From an uncultured Clostridia bacterium (GTDB lineage Bacteria; Bacillota; Clostridia; Oscillospirales; Acutalibacteraceae), in the NCBI GenBank assembly GCA_944380845.1, contig CALWIU010000002.1, positions 1 to 64,000 on the forward strand: 64,000 nucleotides of DNA. The letters are read 5' to 3'. Under the pieces are notes generated by a model. The model saw only the letters and a list, made by a program, of their open reading frames with translations, was not told where the DNA came from and made no database searches. Of the stretch, positions 7,097-15,497 are shown in pieces (within the stretch, counting starts at the first letter, position 1; every line of letters starts with the position of its first letter). The position numbers and the translations under genes were made by a program.

Positions 7097-8977
7097 ATGA
7101 AACAGAAATTTGTTTTGAATCAGGGGTGGCTTTTTTCGCGAAAAGTCCCCGTCAATATTCAGGATCTGCCGGAAGATGGCAGACAGGTCAACTTGCCCTA
7201 CACATGGCCAGCCAAAGGGGAAGGCGCGTACAAGGGAAAATGCGTTTACCGAAAAGAGCTTCCCATACCGGCAGAACTAAGCGCCATTCGCTTGTATCTT
7301 GCCTTTGAAGGCGTGAGCAATACCGCTTCGGTTTATATCAATGAACGCTGCGTGGGAATCCACCGCGGCGGTTTTACGCCGTTTCGCGTGGAGATCACCG
7401 ATGCTGTGGTTTTTGGTCAGACCAACATCATTTCGGTGGTTGCGGATAATGCCGATTATTCCGCCATGTGCCGTCTTTTACCTGAATCTGAATTTTTCGG
7501 TGGTATCTGGGGCGATGTGACGCTGATTCTTGTCGGTGTGACGCATTTTGATCTTTCTGCCAATGGTTCCGACGGTATCTACATTAACACAATGGTTGCG
7601 GAAGGCGTCGGGAAAGTTGCCATCCATGCAAAAATCGCCAATCCTGTCAATTATGATATCGTCAGTTTTACCGTTTATGATGCGGCTGGCGCGCGCATCG
7701 GAGCAGCCGCTGCCGCACCGAAGGATGCCAATGCGGTGATTGATGTACCGGATCCGATTTTCTGGTTCCCCACGCGCGACAAAGCGTATTTATATAAATT
7801 AAAAGCAAAGCTGCTGCGTGACGGCGAAATTTTAGATGAAGTCGAAGTTGATTTTGCGTTCCGAAAAATTGAAGCAGACGGGCAGCGTGGATTGTTGATC
7901 AACGGCAGACGAACACGGGTGAAGGGCGTATGCTGGGGACAGGATGCTTCTGTTCCGAAAACCGATTTTGTACCGGCTTTAGATCTTCTGACGGAAATGG
8001 GCGCCAATGCCGTTCGATTGCTGAACTACTATCAGTGTGAAAAATTATTTCATCTTTGCGATAAAAAAGGTATTTTGGTATGGTGTGAGTTGCCGTTGGA
8101 TCCGGATGCGGTCAATGATGATTCCCGCGATAACCTGATTGAACAGTATGTGGAACTGGCACGGTTGTATTATAACCATCCATCGGTCTGTTTTGTCGCT
8201 GCGGACGGTGGTTTGACCCCGGAAGGGCGACGGGCAGAAAATGAAATTTATCAGGCATTATGTGCTTTTGATATCAACCGCCTGCGCGTCAGTCCTGATT
8301 GTGTGAGCAGACCGGATGAGGAACGGATGCCAAAATATGCACAGGCAGCAGGCTGCAAGGCAGATGGCGACAGGCAATCTCCTGAGGAATTAACGGCTCT
8401 TTTGGATGGTTTTCGTGTGTCATCGCCGGAAACGGCGGTTTTTCTCAGCGAATACGGCGTCGCAGGGGATGTGCGTTACCACAGCGCCGATCCGAAAAGC
8501 GGCGATTTCAGTGAAGAATATCAAGCGCTATATCATGAAATGGTTTGGGACGCCGTCTGCCGCCGGGATTTCGTCTTGGGCAGCTTTGTTTCAGAGTTGT
8601 ATGATACCGCAGGATTCTGCGGCGGCCTGATTTTGTCGGACGGAGAGACAAGAAAGGATGCTTTCTGGTTTTATCGTTCCCAATGGTCAAATGAAAAATT
8701 TGTAAAAATTGCGTCTGAGCGTTTTGTGAATCGTGTGGAGAAAAAAATTACGCTGAAGGTTTATTCCAATTGCCGTACCGTTACGCTTTCTGTAAATGGC
8801 AAGACGGCAAAGACGCCAACGGGCGGCAGCGGCGTATTTGTATTTTCCGATCTGCGATTGACTCGTGGACAAAATGTGATTACTGCGGAAACAGAGGACG
8901 GCTGCACAGATACAGTCGTTTTACACCGCCGTAAGAATGAAGATTTGTCTTACAGATACGCTCCCATCGCGGAGTAA
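7097..8977 (+). CDS. Glycoside hydrolase family 2 protein, acid/base Glu apparently missing
   Basis: 626 residues with GH2 architecture: sugar-binding jelly roll (about 1-145; GGFTPFRVEIT, FFGGIWGDVTL), immunoglobulin-like domain (about 150-258), TIM barrel (about 260-550; GVCWGQD, GANAVRLLNYYQ, CDKKGILVWCELP) and a C-terminal beta domain. There is no signal peptide, so it is cytosolic. The nucleophile motif is present (SEYG, Glu452). The motif that normally reads NHPSVxxWxxxNE reads NHPSVCFVAADGG (360-372), so the acid/base Glu is replaced by Gly. It may be inactive on ordinary glycosides, use another residue, or have another role. It is close upstream of lysA (32 bases), with no sugar transporter nearby to suggest a substrate. 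Confidence 0.85.
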   Translation: MKQKFVLNQGWLFSRKVPVNIQDLPEDGRQVNLPYTWPAKGEGAYKGKCVYRKELPIPAELSAIRLYLAFEGVSNTASVYINERCVGIHRGGFTPFRVEITDAVVFGQTNIISVVADNADYSAMCRLLPESEFFGGIWGDVTLILVGVTHFDLSANGSDGIYINTMVAEGVGKVAIHAKIANPVNYDIVSFTVYDAAGARIGAAAAAPKDANAVIDVPDPIFWFPTRDKAYLYKLKAKLLRDGEILDEVEVDFAFRKIEADGQRGLLINGRRTRVKGVCWGQDASVPKTDFVPALDLLTEMGANAVRLLNYYQCEKLFHLCDKKGILVWCELPLDPDAVNDDSRDNLIEQYVELARLYYNHPSVCFVAADGGLTPEGRRAENEIYQALCAFDINRLRVSPDCVSRPDEERMPKYAQAAGCKADGDRQSPEELTALLDGFRVSSPETAVFLSEYGVAGDVRYHSADPKSGDFSEEYQALYHEMVWDAVCRRDFVLGSFVSELYDTAGFCGGLILSDGETRKDAFWFYRSQWSNEKFVKIASERFVNRVEKKITLKVYSNCRTVTLSVNGKTAKTPTGGSGVFVFSDLRLTRGQNVITAETEDGCTDTVVLHRRKNEDLSYRYAPIAE

Positions 8978-9009
8978 GTTATTGTTTTCAGGAAAGGATT
9001 TTTGTTGTT

Positions 9010-10308
9010 ATGTTTGTTTCGGATTCATTATCGGTCAACGAAAAACACCATTTAACGATCGGCGGATGCGATACGGTTGATCTGGCGGAAAAATACGGCA
9101 CCCCTTTAATGGTGTTCAGTGAGGATGGAATTCGCCGGAATTGCCGCAAGTTTGTTTCCTCGATTGAGGAAAACTATGATGGTAAGGGTTTGGCACTTTA
9201 CGCTTCAAAGGCGTTTAGCTGTCTTGCTATGTATCGCCTGTGCAAAGAAGAAAAAATGGGCGTGGATGTTGTGTCCGGCGGTGAGCTGTACACAGCATTG
9301 AAGGCGGGTTTCCCGCCGGAAAAGATTTTTTTCCACGGTAACAACAAGACGACTGATGAATTGATTTATGCCTTGGAAAGCGGCGTAGGCAGAATTGTGG
9401 CAGACAATCGAGAAGAATTGGCTCGCTTATCCAAGCTGGCAGCGGCTCGTTCTCTTCGCCCGAAAATCCATCTTCGTGTCAAACCCGGAATTGATGCGCA
9501 TACTCATCAGTTTATTCGTACCGGACAGATTGACTCAAAATTTGGTTTTGCGCTGGAAACCGGTGAGGCGATGCTTGCCGTAAAAGAAGCAATTGCTGAT
9601 CCGAATTTGGAGCTGGTCGGTCTGCATTGTCATATTGGTTCGCAGATTTTTGACATTGATCCGTTTGAACACGCAGCGGAAGTCATGTTGACTTTTATGG
9701 CTCAAATCAAGGAAGAAACCGGCGTGGAGCTGTCTGAACTGAATTTGGGCGGCGGATTTGGAATCAAATATACGGAACAGGATAACCCTGAGGACTTTAC
9801 CGCTTACATGAAACGAGTCGCAGTGGTTGTCAAAAAACAATGTGCGGAAAAAAATCTCTCTGTTCCTTTTATCGTGATTGAACCCGGCCGGTCAATTATC
9901 GGTGCCGAGGGGATTACGCTGTACACCGTTGGCAGTGTAAAAGAGATCCCGGGTATTCGTACCTATGTTTCCATTGACGGAGGCATGACGGACAACCCCC
10001 GCTACATTCTGTACCAGTCAGAATATGAGATCCTTTGCCCTTCAAAGGCGGATCTGCCCAAGGATGCTGTGGTTACCGTTGCCGGTAAATGCTGCGAAAG
10101 CGGCGACTTGATTCAGGAGAACGCTCCGATCCAGACCGTTCAGGCGGGTGATCTCCTGGCGGTTCTTTCAACCGGTGCCTATAACTATTCCATGGCTTCC
10201 AATTACAACCGTGTTCCCCGGCCGCTTGTTCTGGCTGTCCGTGACGGGAAGGAACATATTATTATCCAAAGAGAAAGTTACGAAGATTTAATTCGCAACG
10301 ATCAATAA
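9010..10308 (+). CDS. lysA: Diaminopimelate decarboxylase
   Basis: 432 residues, a full-length fold-III PLP enzyme. It decarboxylates meso-diaminopimelate to L-lysine, the last step of lysine biosynthesis. The PLP lysine lies in LYASKAFSC. Other family blocks are VDVVSGGELYTAL, FHGNNKT, GLHCHIGSQ, the Gly-rich phosphate loop LNLGGGFGI, EPGRSI, and GKCCESGD, whose Cys contributes to the partner active site in the dimer. ATG 9010 is preceded by AAAGGA. It is read in the same direction as the GH2 gene 32 bases upstream and may be cotranscribed with it. A hairpin follows it. Confidence 0.95.
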   Translation: MFVSDSLSVNEKHHLTIGGCDTVDLAEKYGTPLMVFSEDGIRRNCRKFVSSIEENYDGKGLALYASKAFSCLAMYRLCKEEKMGVDVVSGGELYTALKAGFPPEKIFFHGNNKTTDELIYALESGVGRIVADNREELARLSKLAAARSLRPKIHLRVKPGIDAHTHQFIRTGQIDSKFGFALETGEAMLAVKEAIADPNLELVGLHCHIGSQIFDIDPFEHAAEVMLTFMAQIKEETGVELSELNLGGGFGIKYTEQDNPEDFTAYMKRVAVVVKKQCAEKNLSVPFIVIEPGRSIIGAEGITLYTVGSVKEIPGIRTYVSIDGGMTDNPRYILYQSEYEILCPSKADLPKDAVVTVAGKCCESGDLIQENAPIQTVQAGDLLAVLSTGAYNYSMASNYNRVPRPLVLAVRDGKEHIIIQRESYEDLIRNDQ

Positions 10309-10324
10309 TAAACCGTATTTTTGA

Positions 10325-10364
10325 TTTTTGCCGGTCGCTGAAAGAAAAGAGCGTCCGGCAAAAA
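10325..10364 (+). terminator. Hairpin after lysA
   Basis: Arms 10325-10339 and 10350-10364 pair over 15 positions with a single T-T mismatch. The downstream tail is only AT-rich (TAAAATTATTTTT), so termination is likely but not textbook. Confidence 0.65.
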
Positions 10365-10380
10365 TAAAATTATTTTTCAG

Positions 10381-10544
10381 AAATATTCATGCGTGCTGCG
10401 TAGAATATTCTGCATAAATATTCATTATTTTTGCAAAAATATTCAGGTCGTCCTTCAAATATTCAGGGGTAAAAATTTTATCCGATTTTTTTGTGTATTT
10501 TGTCCAATGTCGATAAGTGTGTTGATAATGTTGATAAGTTGATA
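10381..10544. promoter_or_regulatory. Cluster of AATATTC(A) and GTTGATAA direct repeats
   Basis: AATATTC starts at 10382, 10404, 10417, 10438 and 10458, mostly about two helical turns apart, with another copy at 10606. TGCATAAATATTCA (10411-10424) is close to the ArgR/AhrC box pattern TGAATnnnnATTCA. Further on, GTCGATAA, GTTGATAA, GTTGATAA and GTTGATA start at 10509, 10521, 10530 and 10538. These fill part of the 475-bp gap before the dockerin gene and look like an array of protein-binding sites. No arginine gene is adjacent, so the ArgR link is tentative. Confidence 0.35.
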
Positions 10545-10612
10545 TTTATTTTTCTATTTTGGTTATAAAAAACATCGGTTTTTGGATTAAATATCAAAAA
10601 TGAAAAATATTC

Positions 10613-10720
10613 TTGTTGCATAGTCTCGTGCATATACAGTCGGAAGGGCGACCATGGACTTCTGTATATTCATAACAAACAACATTGACAGATTTCCGGT
10701 CAATCTGTCTTGTTTTTGAC
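10613..10720 (+). promoter_or_regulatory. Possible structured leader of the dockerin protein gene
   Basis: Inverted repeats nest here. ATATACAG (about 10632-10639) pairs with CTGTATAT (about 10662-10669), enclosing GTCG/CGAC. Then GACAGATT (10687-10694) pairs with AATCTGTC (10702-10709), followed by TTGTTTTT. The last hairpin resembles a weak terminator 75 bases before the start codon, suggesting attenuation. It matches no riboswitch class I recognise. Confidence 0.35.
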
Positions 10721-10783
10721 AGGTTTTCCCGGTCTTCATCGCCTTGCCTTTTTCGTATTCTTGTACATAAGGAGAGAAATCAA

Positions 10784-12679
10784 ATGAAAAGGAAGTATGC
10801 TTTTCTCGCGGCAATCTTGTCTGGGGTGCTGTTGCTGATTATTCTTTTGCCGGCTGCCGCTGCTGAAGATTTATCTGTCGGCCGATATCTGATCGACATT
10901 CCTGCCGATAAGAAACTGACAGTGCGGGCAGCTCCTTCGTCCAGTTCAGAAACGATTGATTATCTTTTAGCAAATGAAACCGTTGAGATCGTTCAGACCG
11001 TCAACGGCTGGGCTATGGCGCGCCAAAACGGCAAATTTGGCTGGTTTGATGCTCGGTACGCACAATTGCAGCAGGCATATGATTGCGCGGTTCTGCTTGC
11101 TGATATCAGTTCTGCAAACGCTACTTCTGTCAATTTCAGTCAATTGAAAGCCGCCGGGGTCGGCGGGGTGATTTTACGGTTGGGCGTCAGCATCAATGGC
11201 GGGCAGGTCATCGCAGCCGATTCAAATTTTGCTTCCTATTATGAAAAGGCGCGGGAAGCGGATCTGTATGTCGGCGTGTATTTTGCTTCTTCCGCTGTCA
11301 CAGCGGATGCCATTGAAAAAGAAGCAAATTGGGTGCGTGAGCAATTGGGAACGCAAGTTTTTAACCTGTCTCTTCCGGTTTTTTACCGTCCGACAACGGC
11401 GGAGCAAAAAGCGCTCTCTTCCGCTCAAAATACCCTGTTGGTTTCGGCTTTTTGCCGCGATATCGAAAGTGCAGGTTTTACAGCGGGGATCTATCTTCCC
11501 GCCGATTGGACCAGCAAAAATATGGATTTTTCCGCATTGAGTTCTTATGTGCGCTGGATTGCCGATACCGGCGACTACTGCAATTTTACCCATAGTTTTG
11601 ATATATGGCAGTATACCAGCAGCGACAGCATGGATGGCGTCAGCGGCAGCGTAGGACTCAGTTATTTGTTTACGGATATTGTTAAGGAACCCAGTGAACC
11701 GATTTCAACAGAGCCTTCTTCCTCAACGGAGGTACCCAGCGAAACGGATCCGATCCCGGAGGAATCAACAACAGAGCTTTTGCCGGATCTTCCTTCTCAT
11801 CGTCAGGGAGATTTTGTGACGGTGCGTGAACCGGGCTGTTCCACCTGGGGAGAAGAACGCGCTTATTGTTTAGACTGCGGCGCGCTTTTGCATATTCGAC
11901 TTTTACCGCCGGTTGGTCATAAGGACAGCCGCTGGGAAGTGCTGCGTGAAGCAAGCACAGAGGAAGGCGGCATACTGGTTCGCCACTGTGATGTTTGCGG
12001 TGAAATCTGCAAGGCGCAGCGAACCCAGCCACTGGGCAGCACCCATACGCATGTTTTGACAGACTGGTCGTATATTGACGCTGTTAAGGAAAGCCTTTTG
12101 CGTCCGTTGAGCAGGGAAGAAGGTATGACAGGTGACGGCGGCAGCCAGGAACAGATTTTTGCCTGTACTGTTGACCGGGAAAAAGTTATGACCTGTGCCG
12201 ATTGCGGCGAAATCGTCGCCGTATATGCGGATACGCCGGCAGCTCATGTGCCGGAAGATCAGCCGGTGATAACAGATGCCGATTGTGAAACAGATGGTCA
12301 CAGCCGGCTTTTCTGTCAGGACTGCGGTGCTGTGATTGAGGATATCATTACCCCTGCTTACGGGCATTATGTCGGGGAATGGGAAATCATCCGGGAAGCA
12401 ACGCTGGAAGCAGCGGGTGAGCGGCAAGGCGTTTGTTTGCGGTGCGGTAAAACGGTAACCGAAGAAATTCCCAAACTGGAAGGCGTTCGAGGGGATGTTA
12501 ACGGCGATGGAAAGGTAACATCTGCTGATGCGCGGTTGATTTTGCGTTTTTCTGTTCAGTTGGATAAGCCGGCATCTGACGCGGTACGCCTTTTGGCAGA
12601 TGTAGATGAAAATGGATCGGTGAATACGGCAGATGCCCGTAAGGCTCTCCGGATCGCTGTTGGTCTGGATGCAGAATGA
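10784..12679 (+). CDS. Secreted GH25-like protein with CxxCG repeats and C-terminal dockerin
   Basis: 631 residues. Signal peptide 1-27; SH3-like domain about 30-97; GH25 lysozyme-like domain about 103-299 (DISSAN with Asp107, LKAAGVGGVILRLG, FDIWQYTSS); Ser/Thr/Glu linker 301-345; five CxxCG knuckles, several set in the clostridial extracellular pattern C-x8-YxCxxCG...P-x-GH; and a type I dockerin at about 575-631 with two DxNxDGxxxxxDA calcium loops (GDVNGDGKVTSADARLIL and DVDENGSVNTADARKAL). The GH25 motif that should carry DxE after LPVF reads LPVFYRP, so muramidase activity is doubtful. The dockerin implies docking to a cohesin scaffold not in this window. ATG 10784 has AAGGAGAGA upstream. 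Its stop overlaps the rluA-like start. Confidence 0.88.
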   Translation: MKRKYAFLAAILSGVLLLIILLPAAAAEDLSVGRYLIDIPADKKLTVRAAPSSSSETIDYLLANETVEIVQTVNGWAMARQNGKFGWFDARYAQLQQAYDCAVLLADISSANATSVNFSQLKAAGVGGVILRLGVSINGGQVIAADSNFASYYEKAREADLYVGVYFASSAVTADAIEKEANWVREQLGTQVFNLSLPVFYRPTTAEQKALSSAQNTLLVSAFCRDIESAGFTAGIYLPADWTSKNMDFSALSSYVRWIADTGDYCNFTHSFDIWQYTSSDSMDGVSGSVGLSYLFTDIVKEPSEPISTEPSSSTEVPSETDPIPEESTTELLPDLPSHRQGDFVTVREPGCSTWGEERAYCLDCGALLHIRLLPPVGHKDSRWEVLREASTEEGGILVRHCDVCGEICKAQRTQPLGSTHTHVLTDWSYIDAVKESLLRPLSREEGMTGDGGSQEQIFACTVDREKVMTCADCGEIVAVYADTPAAHVPEDQPVITDADCETDGHSRLFCQDCGAVIEDIITPAYGHYVGEWEIIREATLEAAGERQGVCLRCGKTVTEEIPKLEGVRGDVNGDGKVTSADARLILRFSVQLDKPASDAVRLLADVDENGSVNTADARKALRIAVGLDAE

Positions 12680-13617
12680 GACGAAAATTAAATTATCAGA
12701 TTCCACCCAGTTATGATGGAAAAAAGGTACTTCATTTCCTGCGGGGAGAAGCAAAGCTATCCTGTCGCATGGTGACCCGTTTAAAACAGCTGGAAGACGG
12801 TATTCTTTTGAATGGCGTCAAAGTGCGCACGATTGACCGGCTGCACACGGGGGACCGCTTGGCGCTCACACTTCCGGATGAAAAAAATACCATCAGCGGG
12901 GAAAAGATGCCGCTTTCCATTGTTTTTCAGGATGAGGACATCTTGATCATCAATAAGCCTGCCGGTCTCGCGATGCACCCGACACATAACCATCAGGGCG
13001 ATACGCTTGCGAATGCTGTCGCCGCTTATCTGAATGAACAGGGCAGCGGTGCGGTCTTTCGTGCGGTTGGGCGGCTGGATAAGTGTACATCGGGACTTGT
13101 CGTGCTGGCGCTGCATGGGATGGCGGCGTCCATTCTTGCCGGACATATTGAAAAGACTTATTTGGCGTTGCCTTCCGGGTATTTTTCCGGAAACGGCAAA
13201 ATCGAAAAACGGATTTATCGGCCCGATCCCATGAAAACCCTGCGCTGTGCAGGGGAGACAGGCGATGAGGCGGTTACACTCTGGCAAAGTCTGGTTGCCG
13301 GCAATGCAGCTTCCCTTGTCAGGGTAAGGCCGCTGACTGGGCGCACCCATCAGATCAGGGTGCATTTTGCCTCGATGGGAGCGCCGCTTTTAGGGGATGA
13401 GATGTACGGCGGCTGCCGCGATTGGATCGATCGGGCGGCGCTGCATTGCGAATCGGTTCGCCTGACGCATCCCGTCACAGGAAAACAGATGTTTTTTTCC
13501 TGTCCGATGCCGCCGGATATGATGCAGGCGGCAAAGCAGGCGGGACTTTTGCTTGATGCCGGCACGCCGGACAGCCTGCCTTTTGACGGATACGGCTGTG
13601 ATCCTTTGGATGGATAA
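12676..13617 (+). CDS. RluA-family pseudouridine synthase
   Basis: 313 residues. An N-terminal S4 RNA-binding-like region (LSCRMVTRLKQLEDGILLNG) is followed by the catalytic domain beginning IVFQDEDILIINKPAGLAMHP. The catalytic Asp is in the family motif VGRLDKCTSGLVVLA, and RPLTGRTHQIRVHFA is the conserved later block. Family members convert uridine to pseudouridine in 23S rRNA or tRNA; which site is targeted cannot be read from the sequence. The ATG overlaps the stop of the dockerin gene by four bases (ATGA), an odd coupling between a secreted protein and an RNA-modifying enzyme. Confidence 0.9.
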   Translation: MRRKLNYQIPPSYDGKKVLHFLRGEAKLSCRMVTRLKQLEDGILLNGVKVRTIDRLHTGDRLALTLPDEKNTISGEKMPLSIVFQDEDILIINKPAGLAMHPTHNHQGDTLANAVAAYLNEQGSGAVFRAVGRLDKCTSGLVVLALHGMAASILAGHIEKTYLALPSGYFSGNGKIEKRIYRPDPMKTLRCAGETGDEAVTLWQSLVAGNAASLVRVRPLTGRTHQIRVHFASMGAPLLGDEMYGGCRDWIDRAALHCESVRLTHPVTGKQMFFSCPMPPDMMQAAKQAGLLLDAGTPDSLPFDGYGCDPLDG

Positions 13618-13666
13618 ATTTTACTTGCATTCATGAGGTTTGTCGCTGGGTGTCGTTATTTTTAGG

Positions 13667-13695
13667 TTGACTTCCCGCGCCGGTTATATTATACT
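13667..13695 (+). promoter_or_regulatory. Promoter of the leucine T-box operon
   Basis: TTGACT (13667-13672), 17-bp spacer, TATACT (13690-13695). It places the start of transcription just before the T-box. Confidence 0.8.
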
Positions 13696-13701
13696 GATTA
13701 T

Positions 13702-13935
13702 AATTAAGCAAAGGCTGTGACGGAAAAAAGGGAGCGTACCCGTCTTTTCAGAGAGCTACCGGCCGGTGTAAGGTGGCAGCGAACGCTTCGCATTGCTCGT
13801 TCCTGAGCTGCGCCGCTGAAATCATAGGCGGCGCCGTGTATGCCGCGTTAAGGTGAAAAGGGCGCGATTGCGCGCCGAAACCGGGTGGTACCGCGTTGCA
13901 AACAACGCCCCTGTGCTTTGCATGGGGGATTTTTT
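13702..13935 (+). promoter_or_regulatory. T-box leader, leucine specifier (CUC)
   Basis: Canonical T-box elements occur in order: AGAGAG (13751-13756), the GGTGxAA element of the stem I loop (about 13764-13771), the specifier region ending CTC-GTTCCTGAGC with CTC at 13796-13798, the T-box core CGGGTGGTACCGCG (13882-13895), and a terminator (13908-13916 with 13920-13928, then six T). CUC codes for Leu, which agrees with leuS being the last gene of the operon. Binding of uncharged tRNA-Leu should favour the antiterminator. Specifier placement was made by alignment to the known NNN-GCCTAGGAGC arrangement of ileS-type T-boxes. Confidence 0.9.
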
Positions 13936-13952
13936 ATTATGGAGGCGAGAGC

Positions 13953-14552
13953 GTGCGCGTCGGCGTTTTTGGCGGCAGCTTTGATCCGCCGCATAACGGA
14001 CATCATTATTTAGGCGTGTGTTTTCATGAGCAATTGATGCTGGATCAGATTTTGGTGATTCCTGCCGGTCAGCCGCCTCACAAAACCAATCATATCCGTA
14101 TCCCGGATCGGGATCGACTTCGTCTTTGTGAAATGGTTTTTCCGGAATCTTACTTTACCATATCGCAAATCGAGCTGCACAGAGCTGGCAAAAGTTATAC
14201 CATCGACACCCTGACGGAACTGAAAAAGAACCATCCGGATGATGTGTTCTTTTTGCTGGTGGGGGCGGATATGCTGTTGTATTTTGACCACTGGTATCGT
14301 TGGCGTGATATTTTGGAAAACTGTACTTTGTGCGCGATCGCGCGCGATGGCGAGCACGACGCCGAAGAATTGCGCCGTTACGCGGATGAAAAGCTGATCG
14401 GTGAAAAAGTTCGTATTTTTTCTGTACCGCCTCTGCCGGTCAGTTCGACCAGGATCCGGCAAAAAATAGCCGCCGGTGAAAACATTGACAATCTTATGCC
14501 GGCAATTGCCGCAGACTATATCAGACAGAAAGGGTTATATCGTGAAGAGTGA
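13953..14552 (+). CDS. nadD: Nicotinate-nucleotide adenylyltransferase
   Basis: 199 residues. It joins nicotinate mononucleotide and ATP to form deamido-NAD in NAD synthesis. The nucleotidyltransferase motif GGSFDPPHNGH is at residues 7-17, and PVSSTRIRQKI, the conserved ISSTxIR motif, is near the C-terminus. I chose GTG 13953, which gives the usual VRVGVFGGSF start and has GGAGG seven bases upstream. A longer frame would run back into the T-box terminator. It is the first gene after the T-box and overlaps yqeK by 11 bases. Confidence 0.93.
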   Translation: MRVGVFGGSFDPPHNGHHYLGVCFHEQLMLDQILVIPAGQPPHKTNHIRIPDRDRLRLCEMVFPESYFTISQIELHRAGKSYTIDTLTELKKNHPDDVFFLLVGADMLLYFDHWYRWRDILENCTLCAIARDGEHDAEELRRYADEKLIGEKVRIFSVPPLPVSSTRIRQKIAAGENIDNLMPAIAADYIRQKGLYREE

Positions 14553-15129
14553 CGCATTTTATCAGCAGCAAATAAAAGATCGTCTCAGTGAAAAAAGATA
14601 CCTTCATTCGCTGAATGTGGCACAGTCGGCCGTGCTTTTAGCCAGACAGTACGGAGCGGATGAAAAAAAAGCCTATACGGCGGGGCTGGTGCATGACATC
14701 CTGAAAGATGACCCGAAGGAGAAGCTGCTGGGTTATATTAAGGAAAATATGCCGAATGCCGATCCGGTTCTGTTAAGCCAGAGCGCTCTTTGGCATTCTG
14801 TTGCCGGAGCTATTTATCTGGAAAAAAGCCTGAGCGTTGACGATCCCGATATCATAGCCGCCGTTCGGTATCACACTTCCGGACGGGAAAATATGACCCT
14901 TTTGGAAAAAGTCGTTTTTGTCGCCGATTTCATTTCTGCGGATCGAACCTATCCGGGCGTAGAGGAAATGCGCGAACTTGCCCGGCAATCGCTGGATAAA
15001 ACCATTGAGGAAGGATTAAACTTTACGATACGCGAGCTTTGCGACCGGCGGCAGCCCATATATATCGATACCATTCAGGCCTATAACTGCGCGGTTCTTG
15101 CGCGAAAACAAACGGAGGAAGTGTTATGA
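14542..15129 (+). CDS. yqeK: YqeK-type HD hydrolase (diadenosine tetraphosphatase)
   Basis: 195 residues with a HD domain: HSLNVA, LVHDILKD (the HD pair), the conserved WHSVAGA block and ADFISADRTYPGV. The family normally sits next to nadD and hydrolyses symmetrical dinucleoside polyphosphates such as Ap4A to ADP, a by-product of aminoacyl-tRNA synthetases, which fits the leuS neighbour. GTG 14542 lies inside the end of nadD with AAAGGG upstream. Its own end overlaps rsfS by four bases. Confidence 0.9.
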   Translation: MKSDAFYQQQIKDRLSEKRYLHSLNVAQSAVLLARQYGADEKKAYTAGLVHDILKDDPKEKLLGYIKENMPNADPVLLSQSALWHSVAGAIYLEKSLSVDDPDIIAAVRYHTSGRENMTLLEKVVFVADFISADRTYPGVEEMRELARQSLDKTIEEGLNFTIRELCDRRQPIYIDTIQAYNCAVLARKQTEEVL

Positions 15130-15479
15130 GCGATCTCGTAGAAAAAATTGTTCGTATTCTGGACGAAAAAAAGGCGGAAGATATTGTCGCCATTCAAATT
15201 GATGAATTGACGATTTTGTCAGATTATTTCATCATTGCGACCGGTACTTCCAACACGCATGTGCGTTCTCTTGCGGAAGAGGTCGAAGACCGTCTGCAAA
15301 AGGAAGCAGGAATCGAGCCGGCGGCGGTGGAAGGCCGCGCTACGGGCTGGGTTCTTTTGGATTACGGCGAAGTCCTGGTGCATTTGTTCACGAAAGATGC
15401 GCGGGAATATTACAATCTGGAGCGTCTGTGGACAGATGGTTCGCAATTGGATCTGCGTGCGTTATTAAGTGAAGATTAA
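15126..15479 (+). CDS. rsfS: Ribosomal silencing factor
   Basis: 117 residues, the normal RsfS/Iojap length. Typical blocks are ILDEKKAEDIVAIQID, SDYFIIATGTS, VEDRL and GWVLLDYGEVLVHLF, followed by YYNLERLW. RsfS binds ribosomal protein uL14 on the free 50S subunit and blocks subunit joining when nutrients are short. Its ATG overlaps the stop of yqeK (ATGA). Being under a leucine T-box would link its supply to leucine starvation. Confidence 0.95.
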   Translation: MSDLVEKIVRILDEKKAEDIVAIQIDELTILSDYFIIATGTSNTHVRSLAEEVEDRLQKEAGIEPAAVEGRATGWVLLDYGEVLVHLFTKDAREYYNLERLWTDGSQLDLRALLSED

Positions 15480-15497
15480 ACAAGGAAGGTTTTTGAT

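Noticed and set aside
10411..10424. Firm ArgR box
   Set aside because: Good sequence match but no arginine gene nearby and the AATATTC units repeat beyond a normal ArgR pair; kept as tentative.
13896..13952. Longer N-terminus for nadD
   Set aside because: It would begin inside the T-box and its terminator; the GTG at 13953 has a proper ribosome site.
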